The notes under the pieces are model-generated. The model saw nothing but the letters and a program-made list of their open reading frames with translations, searched no databases and was not told the origin of the DNA. Below are positions 45,048 to 56,096 of a DNA stretch of 64,000 nt, one piece after another. A program made the position numbers and the translations under genes. Source of the DNA: Takakia lepidozioides (Eukaryota > Streptophyta > Takakiopsida > Takakiales > Takakiaceae); contig CM060733.1 of NCBI GenBank assembly GCA_030704615.1, forward strand, positions 52,886,001 through 52,950,000. The letters run 5' to 3'. Numbering within the stretch: the stretch's first letter is position 1; every line of letters begins with the position of its first letter.

Positions 45048-45898
45048 TGTGAATGATTGAGGAAGCCTGGCTTGACGGCTTGCTTCCCAAGTTGTGGATC
45101 CAACTCCACCTCTGCACCTCGTGGCTCAGGAACTCGTGCTGCTCCTCGGGTCACTGCCGCCGCCGACTCCACTTGCACTAGTAGTAGTGCGGCCCCACAC
45201 ATGAATCCCATGCCTCCCATATCTCCTCCATCAGGAGCCGGAGGTAAACCATCCGGCCTTGGAGCCGGTACCACCTGAGCTGTAGCCATGGCAGCGAGCC
45301 TCTGCTCTAGCTGCTGAAGCCGGTTGGCCATGCCTTGGTCAACACCCTGACCTCCGCGTCCTTGGCCATGTTGAGCTTTCCCTTGGCCTGCACCTCGTGC
45401 CTGGCCACCTCGTCCTCTCTGGGCTGCTCCACCTCGCCCCCGGCCACCATTGTTCCCTTGGAACTGGCCTGGGCGCAACTCAGGATGCAAACCATAACAC
45501 TGGGCCTCTCCATGCCCGTGCTTGCCACAATGCCCATACTACAACTGTGCAGGTTGTGCATGTGCCGGCCCTTTGCCTCCCTCTGGGCAATCTTTCTTGA
45601 CATGAGGTCCTCCACATGTCCAACACACCACATCCGCCCGTTGTTGGCCTGCAAATGAAGGGAGAGACCCTTGCATCTGAGGTCCATTCTGTTCTTCCCT
45701 GAGCTTCACTTGAGCCCCCTTGTTGCCTTGAGCACGTTGAGGTAGTGGTTGGCTAGGAGCACCACTACCCCGTGGTGTCTCCTTAGCAAATCCCACCATG
45801 ACCACTCGTTCCTCCACCATGTTGAGCTCTATCCGCTCTGCCAGCAAAAACACATTTGCTAAGGTGGGTTGGCCGGTGATCAAATCCGGACCAATCAT
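44852..45898 (-). pseudogene. Gag, C-terminal part with zinc knuckle
   Basis: 45,898-45,539 encodes FLLAERIELNMVEERV, a basic linker and a CX2CX3HX4C knuckle (CWTCGGPHVKKDC). In another frame (45,490 onwards) comes an Arg/Gly-rich stretch and the helix ANRLQQLEQRLAAMATAQ. The frame starts right after TTTTTATAG, an acceptor-like word, and no capsid region is visible upstream, so the N-terminal half is lost or spliced from elsewhere. Confidence 0.6.
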
Positions 45899-46349
45899 CT
45901 ATAAAAACAAGCGTCCACACAAAACTAACATGGCGCACAGTCAAGCATGCAGGTATGGAGGGGATCCAAACACAAAAAATCAGAACGACAACTCCCCCAC
46001 ACCAAAAACAGCTCCACGGTGTTGCTCATGTAAGGACACCCCAGCCCCAAACCTAGACTGACTCTTGCCTCCACCTACGGAAAGGTCTTGGCCTAATGAG
46101 AGGGTGGAAAAACTACAAGGAAGAGAAGCTAAAGCAATGCCTAACCCCAGCATGCCCTCATCCCAACACTCTTCCTCTCCTCTCTTCTATCACTTGCATG
46201 ACCATGGGAATATCATGAAGATACTCCTCAAACTGCCCTCCACGAGCTTCGACATTTGGCCTTCAAGACCATATGTCAATCCTCAGGCAGTCCACCAGTG
46301 CCTCCACAAGTTAGCATAGGTCATCCACATGTCAACATGGGCCACCACA
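45899..46349. other. Leader sequence of the methyltransferase element, no gene seen
   Basis: Lies upstream of gag on the minus strand. No capsid coding found in any frame. Confidence 0.35.
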
Positions 46350-46580
46350 GACCAGTACAGGCCCACACACAGGCCACAGGCCACAGCCCGTCACAGCCCC
46401 AAAGGCCATAGGCACAGCCTGTCACAGTCCGTCACAGCCCCACAGGCCACAGGTCACAGCCTGTCACAGCCTGTCACAGGGTCACAGCCCCAAAGGCCAC
46501 AGTCTGTCACAGCCCGTCGCAGCCCCACAGGCCACAGGGCACAGCTTGTCACAACCTGTCACAGCCCGTCATAGCCCCAT
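46350..46580. repeat. GGCTGTGAC minisatellite in the methyltransferase element
   Basis: Plus strand shows GTCACAGCC and GCCACAGGC units every 9-12 bp; on the minus strand (the element's sense) they read GGCTGTGAC(G)GGCTGTGAC. The core and period match the minisatellites of the 2-20 kb element, although the two elements are otherwise unrelated in sequence. Confidence 0.85.
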
Positions 46581-46879
46581 CCATGGCCACTCATGACAGT
46601 TTAGTCATTTCTCCAAGGGGTTTAGCCACGCCAAGCTAGGGTTTGTGTCTCTTGGACTCTAGGCTTCTTTGCACCGAGCTATGGCGGCTGTGAGGAAATC
46701 AGCAAGGTATTTTTGCTCTTTGTGGCCCCCACACACCACCAATAGTAGCTCTAATTCCAAAGGAAAATGTTTGCAACTGAAACTTAGTGCACAAGCTTCT
46801 TTTTAACTCACAAAACAGCGTCATTGATCCCTATGGCGACTAACCAAACATGGCTGACTTCCAGCCCTTGTAGGACTTA

Positions 46880-47350
46880 TTCATGCGCTCTTCTTGGCCA
46901 TAGAATGTGGAGCCTATTCCAGCCCCCTACACCTGCCACTTTAAGAGCCATGCTCTATCTAGGCTTGTAGTTGAAGCCCCAACTCAGATTACGCTCTACA
47001 AGTGTCGGACTGTCACATAAGAGCAGATTAGCCCCTTACCTTCTCATCTAGCTCTCCAAAACTTAAAGATGGAGGCCTAACTGAATGCATGCTCCACACA
47101 TGTCTTACAAGGAAACCAACTCCTTCATTCCTTTCTTGCACTCCCAAACCTGAAAATACAACCCTTCAACAGGCTGAAAACATGCTCCACACATGCGTTG
47201 CCATCATATAAGAGAAGTCAGCCCTTCCCTCTTCCTTGTTTGCCCTCCAAGCTTGAAGATGGAAGCTTCAATGGGCTGCATGCATGCTCCACACATGCAT
47301 CATCTTCACACAAGAGGTAATCTGGCTCCTTGGCTCTTTGATGCTCTCTA
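46880..47350. repeat. Degenerate tandem repeat of about 100 bp
   Basis: The word CATGCTCCACACATG recurs at 47,088, 47,181 and 47,284, with a weaker relative near 46,990. Each is followed by a pyrimidine-rich CTTCC/CTCC stretch and AACCTGAA or GCTTGAAGATGGA-like words. Four or five diverged units, inside the leader of the methyltransferase element. Confidence 0.5.
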
Positions 47351-47954
47351 AGACAAGACTAAGCACTCCACAGCCTTTGCCAAGCTCCTGAAACCCTAAG
47401 GCTTACATTTCCAGTCACAAGACACTTCTCTTGTGGTACAAGAGCTCTTCTTCCAAGCTCTGAAACCCTAGGTGCACATTCCATTGCCTTACCGCACCTC
47501 TTAGCTCCTGTTCCAGCCCTGCTATTGCCATGACAAGAGCCCTCTCAATGCTGAAGCTCAAGATTGAAACCCCAATCTCAACATACTCCACAAAGTGCAC
47601 TGATTTGCCCCAAGCCAAATCAGCCCTTTCGCTTGGTCTTGCAATCCTTCACACAATGAAAGCTTGCATTCCCAAGGCTAGTTCTCAGCTTTGCCACCAA
47701 AGCCATTATAATTTGCTCTTGACTGGTCCTCTTCCCAATCGTACTTGTTCATGCATATACACAATCTGAAACCATCAAGGTGCTCTGGAATTACCTGCAG
47801 CATGGTGCTTTCATGTCTCTGAAGCTGAAGATCGAATGCCAAGGTCTACCACCTCGTAACCCACATCGCCTGAGCCGCTTCTAACAACCAAGAGCTCCAC
47901 GGTGCTCCTTGCATAACAACCTGGTTTCTCTCATTCTCAAGTAAAAACCACAAG

Positions 47955-48330
47955 TGCTACAACTAACTCATATCTGGCACTCACAGATACGAGCTGATAT
48001 TTCTCGAGTGATAAAAAAGAAGAATACAAGCACAAGCTCATGCGAGCTCACAAAGCTGAAGCATAAACTCATGCATATATAACTTCATCACTCAAATACA
48101 AGTCAAGCCAAGTGCACCCCACACGCCATGGGGAATCCACACTACGGCGCCATAGCTAGGCGCGGTGAGGCTCAACTCGAGAAAGATGAGCCTTTCGCAC
48201 TTGACGTAAAGACAACCACTCCAGGGCCTAAATCTGCCTTGACCCCTGGAATGACACTTGGGCCAATCCCAAATGTCAATATGTAAAAGCTAGCTAGCTA
48301 GTTTCACACTAGTGGTAAAATAACTTGACA
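47955..48330 (-). repeat. 5' LTR of the methyltransferase element
   Basis: Minus strand starts TGTCAAGTTATTTTACCAC at 48,330, directly beside the target duplication CGTT (48,331-48,334). It shares its first 325 bp with 39,036-38,707 and its whole length more distantly with the solo LTR at 25,218-25,626. The inner end near 47,955 is estimated from that comparison. No recognised primer-binding site. Confidence 0.65.
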
Positions 48331-49032
48331 CGTTCTTGTGTCTCGATAAGCTCAAGTCTTTTGCCAATCTGTATCTCTTGGAGACTTTGCTCCCACGTGA
48401 CAGTGATTTGCGGGTAGGTCCAGTGGACGTTCAAATACAGGTTACCCCTATCGTCTTTGGCTCCCCCAGTGGGAAACCCTCCTTGATGGCCGAGACGGCA
48501 ATGTATTTTGGCTCATTTGCATTTCAGGACAGTAAGCCTCCTTACGGCTGTTCTTCCTGTAATGAGGCTCTCGGAGGTCAGAATGCAGGAGGCTGGCTAT
48601 GACAAAATGAGATGGCTCTCGGAGAACTCCTTGCCTGATGATTTGGGCCTGGAAGGGAATCTGGAAGGGGGCAGGTCTTGGATGTCAGAAATCTATCAGG
48701 CTGGAAGGCAGCTTGCTCTAGCTGCCGAAAAAGCGAAGTCATATGCAGCATCACTTGTCAAGCCGCATGCTAGCGATGGTTTAATGGTGGTGAATCACAA
48801 GATTTCTCTGTTTTGCTTCGCTTCAATGTTCAATCTTGCAGTAGATCCATTTCATTTTTGTCTCCGCGCCTTATGGCTTCCTCACTTACTCATCTTCTGC
48901 CTTCCTCGCTTTTCCAACATGGCTTGCTGGTTCTCTTATCGCCTCGTTCTACTTAACTTCCTCGGTGGCTCAGTCTGTGGTCACTTCTCTCAGGCCTACC
49001 AGTCTCATGGACATCTTCCAGCCCCCACATAG
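48331..49032 (+). pseudogene. LINE ORF1 protein, 3' part
   Basis: Resumes the ORF1 frame after the Ty3 insertion (FLCLDKLKSFANLYLLE) and continues to a stop at 48,602; a second frame (48,508-49,032) overlaps it. No domain is recognised in this tail. The continuity with 38,530 is the proof of the nested insertion. Confidence 0.6.
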
Positions 49033-49186
49033 TCATTTTGCCCCGATTTCAGTGCTCCCTCTTCCATGAAGGTGAAAACAACTTGGGCCTGGTTCCTCGT
49101 CCGGCCTGGAGTCAGGCGTTTCTCTTCTCTGTTTCATCAAAGCCATCATTTCATGGGATCGCCATGGGCTTCCTGAACGGGCCTCC

Positions 49187-52163
49187 ATGAACTGCAATCT
49201 TATCTCGTGGAATGTGCGTGGCATTGGCTCTGAGGCCTCAATGCCAAAACGCAGACGACTTCAGCGATGGGCCTCCGCTTTTCTCAATTCAAATGCCATA
49301 ATTTTTCTCCAAGAGCATAAGTTCCAGCTTAAGATAGATGCTTTAGGTACAGCCTTTTGGCCCTCCCAAGCATGCTGGTGGAATCCTACGATCTCTGATT
49401 CCCGTGGTGGTACAGCGATTCTCATCTCCCCGACGCTTCTGCCTGCGTTCAACAGAGTGGAAACTTGGACGTAAGGTCAGATACAGTGCGCCTTCACGGA
49501 ACCACACTCGGCGTTCAAGGAATGTGCTTTTGTGAATATCTATGCCCCTAACTCTGAGGTGGACAGGATTGCTTTCTGGTCTTTTTTAAGGCAGAAGTTC
49601 ATGACCTTCCCAAACATTGTTCACTGGATTCTGGGTGGGGACTTTAACATGGTTGAGCGTGCAAGAGATAGGCTGGTCTCTAATTCTCATTACTTATCTC
49701 AGGATGAATCCGATGCTTGGGAGTCCTTCTGTTTTGCTTCCGGTCTTGTAGACTCTTTGGACGAAAACTCGAAGGGACTTCGATTCACATGGTCAAATAA
49801 TAGACAGCCTCCCGACTTGCGCATGGCTCGGCTCGATAAATTTTACTATTCTCCCACCCCACTGATCTGGGCAAAGCACAATGAACAGGGACCAGTGCTG
49901 CCAAATTTTGACCATGCCAGCATCTCCATCTCCTTCTCGCTGCCTGGAGCACGAGTAAAAAGGAGCGGTTTCTTCAGATTAAATCCCTCTTTCCTCACGA
50001 TCCCATCCTTTCTGCAGCAACTCCTAAAGATACCTGGTCAACCTCTAGCAATGACTTCACGTCCCCTTCCCTTAGATTTATTCGCAAACTTGAGGCTACA
50101 AGGAAGGTTGCCCAGAAGTTGGCCTTATCGTATGCAAAAGAAAGGAACAGTAAGGAAAAAGCACTTGTCAAGTGTCTTGCGCAATGTCAGCGGGTCATTG
50201 AGTCTAATTGGTTGGGCCCTCAAACCATGTCATCTTTCACCTTGGCCAAGAGAAATCTAGCAGAGCTGCTTCAGGCGAAGGAGGACAACATTCGTAAGAA
50301 AGCAGGGATTAACTGGTCATTGAAGGGAGAGAAGATGTCTAGCTACTTCTTTCTGAAAGCTAGGCAAATTGGGGTCAAGAATTCGACCTACGTTGGCTCA
50401 ATCATGGGGAGCACCATGTGCTTCTGGGGCATCACGTTGGCCATGATCTGGATGACTCTCAAAGAAGCGACTCCATTCTTGCTTACCTTAAAAAGCAGCT
50501 GGCCTACTGGAGCTCCATGCAACTCTCGATTATCGGGAGGGCCCTAATTGCTAATCAGGTGTTACTGGCTTCGTGCTGGTTCATCTCCTCGGTGTGGTCT
50601 CCTGGAGCAGTTGTTATCAGGAAGATAAAATCCCTTATACGGAACTTTATTTGGGGTGCTACAACATCTAGACCAACCCGACGGGCTTTGGTCAGCTGGG
50701 CGCAGATCTCTCAAAAGAAAAGGTTTGGTGGCCTCGGGATCCTCGATCCAGACACACAGATATGTGCTCTGCTCGCGAAATGGATTCCGCGGATCTTTAG
50801 TAATCTGAATGCTCCTTGGTGCCTTTTGGTCAGGCAACATATTCTCCGAGCCACCCCCTCTTCCTCGCACTTATGGCCGCTCTCTCTCAAGTGGGTGGTG
50901 CAAGGCGGGTCTCTGAATTCTAAGACAAAAGTGGGATCTCGGCCTTGGAGATCTATATGGGCAGCCTGGACCAGACTTCGTCCCCATCTCAGCCAGTTGA
51001 GCCCTTCCACCCCAGAAGAGGTGTCCAGACAACCTCTTTTCGGCAATCATGGTAGAGACTCCACCATTCTGGCTAAGTGTTCTAGTCGTTGGGTCCCTTG
51101 GGAGGCTGCCAACATCACCCATTTTTCGCACATCTGGGAAAATGGTTCGTTGTTAGCCAGATCTGAGGCCACGACCCACCTGTCTTGCAGGAGAGCTCGG
51201 GCGGGCTGGGATCTGGTGACGTGTATCATCCCACCATCATGGATCTCCCTGGCTTCATTCCCTGTGAATCTTAGAACGTTGCCTGCTTGGGTGGGATGTG
51301 ATTCAGTTGAGGGCAAAACGGCTTTCTTTGCAGTGGCTAGATCAAACTCCTTGCTATTAGGATGGAAGTTTTGTGTTACATCCTCTGGCTCCCTCTTCTC
51401 CCCTTCCCTTTGCGAGCTGCCTGAACCCCAATGCTATGCCATACGTGTTTTTTGTATGGCTTCAGGGAAGACAAGCCCATCTGTGGAAAATGGTGCGCAC
51501 ACTAACCCTTTTCTCCACTGGTTTCTTCAGGCCCCCATCACGCTCCTCCAATTTGACCCAGGAGAGTGGGTATGGAAGGACAGGAAGCTTTCTCCATTTT
51601 TCAATTATTCAGTTAAGTTAGGGGCAGGCCTTCTCAAGCCAGACATCTCCATGGACCCTAAATGGTCGTCCAAATGGGCACACCTTCCTGGCTGCCCTTC
51701 TTCTTGGACTACAGTTTGGAAGGATGTCTGGTGTAAGGATAGGGCTTCTAAGATTGCTGGATTCTTGTGGGAATTAGTCAACAGGATTCTCCCTGTCCGT
51801 GCTCATTTTCAGGATGGCTCTATGGAGTGTGGACATTGCAATTTGGAGGCTCCCGAAACCATTGACCACTGCCTGGTTTCCTGCCCTCTGGCCAACGCGG
51901 TTTGGCTTCATGTTTGTGCCTTCTACAGGCAGTGGAAGTTGCTGGTCTTGCCTTGTGATTCCATTCTTCTTCTTAATTATTCTCAGGGAGGATTGTGGTC
52001 TCAGTGCCCGGTTTGGGCTGCTCTCAGAGCTCTAACCTTGTGGCACATCTGGAAAGCGAGATGCAAGCGAATCTTTGATGGGAGACCGAGTACCGTGAGA
52101 GTCATTTTGTATCTGGTTCACTCAGACTTGATGTCTGAGGCCCGCAAGGCTTGCGGGTGTTGA
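49187..52163 (+). pseudogene. LINE ORF2: endonuclease and zinc-binding tail, RT core deleted
   Basis: APE-type endonuclease from ATG 49,187: LISWNVRGIG, LQEHK, an in-frame TAA at 49,472, then YAPNSE, LGGDFNM and FDHASI. A shift near 50,120 leads to the RT-preceding region (INWSLKGEKMSSYFFLKARQ). At about 50,400 the sequence jumps to the RT thumb side (WSSMQLSIIGRALIANQVLL), so the fingers, palm and FADD box are missing. The last 150 codons hold the zf-RVT domain (KIAGFLWELVNRILPVRA, CGHC, DHCLVSCP). The product could not reverse transcribe. Confidence 0.8.
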
Positions 52164-52664
52164 GGGAAGCTGATTGCAGGTGTAGCAGCAGGCGAGGGGA
52201 CCAACTACTCTCTAAGTTTGACGAGTCGTGGGGCAAGGGAGAGATCATCTGCACTAGAGACCCATCCTCGGGAGTTCGCTGGAACGACTCCATCCCTGCG
52301 ACCTGGGAGCTCCTATAGTGCTCTCCCCTCCCCGGTTGATGGGGAAGAATCTGAAGTGAATTGGAGACATCGCCGCCGATCACTTGGGAAGACTAGATCT
52401 AGAACGCAGCTCTCCTTTCAAACCTACAAGAGAAAGCGCGATAGTTATTAAGCTGCTCTGCTCTCTTTCACGTAGCAGGCTGGACATCCTTGCACCTCCC
52501 TGTCTTTCGTGTCTACTAAGGTCTTGGTGACGAAGCAGTTGGCTTCCTGGGTCAGCCTCTATGGCACCCTTCAGTGAGGTTATTTTTTCCTCATGTATTC
52601 CCCTGGGCATTTTGTCCCCTCTGATATAAAGTTTCCGAGGCCAGAGTCCCTCTTGCGCGAACAA

Positions 52665-53051
52665 AAAGATATATAGATTGCGAGAGTATGCGAATGTTAA
52701 TTTTGCGAGAGTATGTGATTTTTCAAGCTTTCCAGAGTGCGGTGTGAACTGAGAGTTGGCAGCTTGATCGACGTATCTTCCATCTTACACTGGATCAGCG
52801 TGAAAGTGAGGGCTTACATTCTGCATACCGATATTGAAGCTCGTTGTTTGAACCTCTGAAGGCTACTGATATTGTCATGGGCTACTCAGGAGCTGATGAA
52901 AATGATGGTCAGAGAGTTTTGCCCCTCTCAAGTTTGGCGATCGGACCAGACCAGCGTTTCTGTGTTACTTAGGTGCCGAGAAGTTGAAGTGATAGTTTAA
53001 ATGCGTGCAGGTGGTTCATCATAATCATAATCTCTAAGTTACTGGGCAGCA
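52665..53051 (+). promoter_or_regulatory. Upstream region of the reductase exon
   Basis: Single-copy-looking sequence between the LINE end and an ATG at 53,052. Contains a short direct repeat GCGAGAGTATG (52,680 and 52,706). No promoter element can be assigned. Confidence 0.25.
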
Positions 53052-53279
53052 ATGTCAGGGGTACAGTTGAGCAACAAGCAGGTGATATTCAAGGATCATG
53101 TAGTGGGATGGGCCAAGGTATCAGACATGGAAATCCACATGAGCAAAATTGCATTGCAGCTCCAGGAGGGTAGCAAGGATGTGCTGGTCAAGAACCTGTT
53201 TCTGTCGGTTGACCCATACATGCGGCGCCGCATGGCTAAGGACTATGTGTCTTACATCGCACCTTTCGTTCCTGGACAG
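53052..53279 (+). pseudogene. Exon 1 of an NADP-dependent 2-alkenal reductase
   Basis: From ATG 53,052, NKQVIFKDHVVGWAKVSD, KDVLVKNLFLSVDPYMRRRM and APFVPGQ match the N-terminus of the plant double-bond reductase family (medium-chain, zinc-independent; reduces reactive alkenals with NADPH). A donor GTATTC follows at 53,280. The next exons (nucleotide-binding domain) are not found downstream, where a different gene begins, so this looks like a gene fragment. The exon itself is undamaged. Confidence 0.75.
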
Positions 53280-53608
53280 GTATTCTCTCTTTGTAAATCG
53301 CCGGCCCGGTAAATTTCCTTTCCTTGTACTATGTGACAACAGGTCTCCCTCCTGTGGGCTGGCTCCTGTGGACTTACTATCCTCTTCTCCTCCTCCTTTG
53401 ACTTTGTTATAAAGCTATGTTCTTTGTCCCTCTTTGTTATATACCCTTGTCTGGGCAGTGGTAAGGCCCACTTGTCATGCTTTCTTATGTGATAAGTCCC
53501 TGAGCTTATTGTTGACATTGTAAAGCTATTCTTTCTTGGCCTACAATGGACGCAAACTTATTAATTGTCCCTTTTTTTTTCTCTCCCTCTCACAACCATC
53601 CTGCGAAG
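53280..53608. other. No gene seen
   Basis: Between the reductase exon and the CCCH exon. Pyrimidine-rich before 53,600 (T run, CTCTCCCTCTC), as expected upstream of an acceptor. Confidence 0.35.
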
Positions 53609-54860
53609 ACAGAACTGTGCCGCTACTTTACAATGCCGGGAGGATGTGTTCGCGGAGAAAAGTGCTTTTATGCCCACGCGTAGGAAAAACTTGGGCGGAT
53701 AAAGGTTCTATCAGTGGACAGACACCAAGCCCCCATAGCGAAACATGGAAGAACCAAGGTACCCTCATATACTGCGCAGTAAGGGAACTCCATCTAGCAT
53801 GCCAAACACAATCCATTTTAGAAAGATGTTGTTAGAAATGCCTGCTCCCAATGTACTTCTAACTTCAAAGCTCTGGGTGATTCCTCACAAGTTATTCATG
53901 CATCCCGAAACCTAAGCTCTTGGCCTTGGAGACATGGAAACTGCCATGCTGCAAATGGCTGGAACAGTGTACCAATTTGGGAGTCAGTTTTAATGTTGAT
54001 ATTTTTGGTTTAGCCTCTATTCAGGAAGCACATGCTCAATTCATGCATTGTTGCTCAAACATACAGCATGTAATGGAGGATTTAAGCAAGAAAGTCTTTG
54101 TTGGAGGTCTGTCTCCCTCTGTGGAGTCTGGTAAGATCCATGCCTGACCACTTTATTGGTGTCACTCCTTGCATGATGCACCAAATTTAGTGCTGCACTT
54201 GATAGTTATTCAATTACACACATATGTGAGGACCTATGTGCTCCATAGTTCACCTGCCAACTGCCTGACACTTCAGGCAATCTTCCATTTGCATGAGCTG
54301 CTGAACCTTTGCTTCTTGCAAACTTCACAATGGACCTAGTGTGGGTATTTCATTACATGCGATGGAAAGAATGTACAGATGACTTGCGGGAGTTCTTCGA
54401 GGACAAATATGGGCCAGTCCTTGATGCAGTCGTCATTGCAAGTCAAGCGAGGCATCATATTCAGTCCCGTGGCTTTGGATTGGTCACCTTCAAGCATGCA
54501 GAGTCAGTTGCTGCTGCAGTTGAGGCTCATTACATCAACATCTATTGCAAAAAGGTAAAGAAGAGGCCTTTTGGCAACTGTAATTGCTATACTCTGAGCA
54601 GGAGAACTGTATGATTAAATTTTGTAAGCAGGTTGCAGCTTGTAGAAATCTGCAACACATGTAAGTTTATCAGGCCCTTGGTTGCTAACTTATTTTCCAT
54701 GTAAAACAGGTGGAAATCAAAAGTGCAGTTCCCCGTTGTGTACTTTCAACACTTGAAACTTCAAGAGCTGAAAGCAATCCCGGGGAAGGGCACTCAGCAA
54801 CTTCTTTTTCTTCTATGTACCGATGCAAATGTAGCCTGGAGTTCTCCTCGGCTCTTACAT
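53609..54860 (+). CDS. CCCH zinc-finger / RRM RNA-binding protein (exons, ends uncertain)
   Basis: A 53,609-53,679 exon encodes a CX8CX5CX3H finger ([20 protein letters not shown]). RRM exons: 54,067-54,130 ([16 protein letters not shown]2), 54,379-54,554 ([18 protein letters not shown] and [13 protein letters not shown]1) and 54,710 onwards (VEIKSAVPR). The last three join in matching phase across GT-AG introns (64 + 176 nt). This finger-then-RRM layout and the wording match a plant CCCH-RRM family of predicted RNA-binding regulators. The finger exon ends in phase 2 while the next starts in phase 0, so an exon is missing between or the gene is damaged. Start and final exon not identified. 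Confidence 0.65.
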
Positions 54861-56096
54861 AGGTATACGTACCTTCACTACCATGTCTTTTGTGAGTATC
54901 TCCAAAGGTGTTGATTGTTTGTTGGCAACTTTTGAGTGGACATCCTGCAGAGGTATATGGAGGAAGGAAAAGACAATCATTCTGGCAGGAGCTGAGTATG
55001 GAAGTGGAAGCTCTCGTGATTGGGCTGCCAAAGGCCCGTACTTGTAGATGAGCACTTGTAAATTGTGCACTAGTTGTTCACTCATATATGTGTCATGTTG
55101 GAAACGGGGGAGTTGCTGTCCGTCTAGTAGGTCTGTGTTTGTGTAGGTCTGTGTTTGTGCCTTCTCAGTGAATTTGTGGCTTGCAGTGAAAATTGTGCAA
55201 GTCGGGGGTAAGCGAGCGTTTTGTCAAATGAATTAGGATGGGGAGAGAATGTTAGCTAAACTGTCTGGTGCAACACATCTGGCCTTCATAAGTCACATAC
55301 ACATTGGTGTTTTCCCTGGTTTGAATTGATGGACAGTTATTTGGCAGGAACTTGTGTCATTCTATAGATTAATGATGACAGAATTAGTCCTCAATGACAG
55401 AAGGTAATGTGGATGGATGGTAGGTGCGCTTGTTATTAGTCCTGCCGAATTTGGAGCTATACCTTCATTTGCTAGCCCCTGAGCTAAGCCCTGACAGTCA
55501 ACCCAATGAGATGAAGCGATATGAGGCTTGGCGTGTCTATGGTGCTCTACAGGTTGCCCTCTTCCCCTGGATTTGGTCACTCAATATGTTGCATCTGAAA
55601 GCAGGCTCAAATTATGTCCTCAAAACGCATAGATATGGGAAAGTTACATCTGCAGATGTTCGGAGGGCTATATATGGGTGCACATTGCTAATGGGGTGGG
55701 TGGGGACCTACAGAATGCTTCTGGGGCATGTATGTATGAGAACCTGAAGGGAAACATGCACCTTCTGCCTGCCACACTGTGCACACCCCTCAAGGCGTTG
55801 ACGAAAGTCCCAACACCTCAGACAGATTTTGGTGATTTCATGGGTCCATTTCCAATGCTTTTCCATACTTCTTAATGGATATGGTCTGGTAATATGAATA
55901 TGTGACACTGTGAGTATGTCGTCGTCTATTGATGTGAATTTATAATAGTGTCAGAGAAGGTAGCCTAATGCAGGCTCCAGACTTCAATCCTATGAAGAGC
56001 TCTATGTCTGATTCAAGACACACAAGCTTTCTTCTGGACGTTATCCATAGTAAGTTGCCCAGGGATGCGGTGGCATGGGTGACCTAGCATATAATT
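54861..56096. other. No gene clearly supported
   Basis: May hold further exons of the CCCH-RRM gene; a short coding-like piece near 55,470-55,555 (LSPDSQPNEMKRYEAWRVYG, followed by GTTGCC) is not recognised. Confidence 0.3.

Larger units (their letters stand above)
38531..48330 (-). mobile_element. Ty3/gypsy retrotransposon with DNMT3-like methyltransferase and PHD finger
   Basis: A 9.8 kb element starting TGTCGTGCGC and ending TAACTTGACA (plus-strand view), flanked by CGTT on both sides and inserted in LINE ORF1. Minus-strand order: LTR (48,330-47,955), repeat-rich leader, gag 3' part with zinc knuckle, aspartic protease, C5-methyltransferase, RT, RNase H, integrase, PHD finger, LTR-like repeats. 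The methyltransferase sits in the same frame as the protease, as part of the polyprotein. The copy has several stops and at least one RT frameshift. Gag's N-terminal half was not found. Confidence 0.85.
37320..52664 (+). mobile_element. L1-type LINE, split by the Ty3 element at 38,531-48,330
   Basis: ORF1 (37,395-38,530 continuing at 48,331) and ORF2 (49,187-52,163) lie in order on the plus strand; without the insert the LINE spans about 5.5 kb. The reading frame of ORF1 continues exactly across the insertion once one copy of the 4-bp duplication CGTT is removed. The 3' region shares words with the LINE tail at 22.5-22.7 kb. ORF2 has lost its RT core. The exact 5' end and LINE target duplication were not found. 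Confidence 0.8.

Noticed and set aside
46329-46574. Open frame rich in Ser, Gln and Thr (SLSQPVT-type)
   Set aside because: Translation of the minisatellite, no independent evidence.
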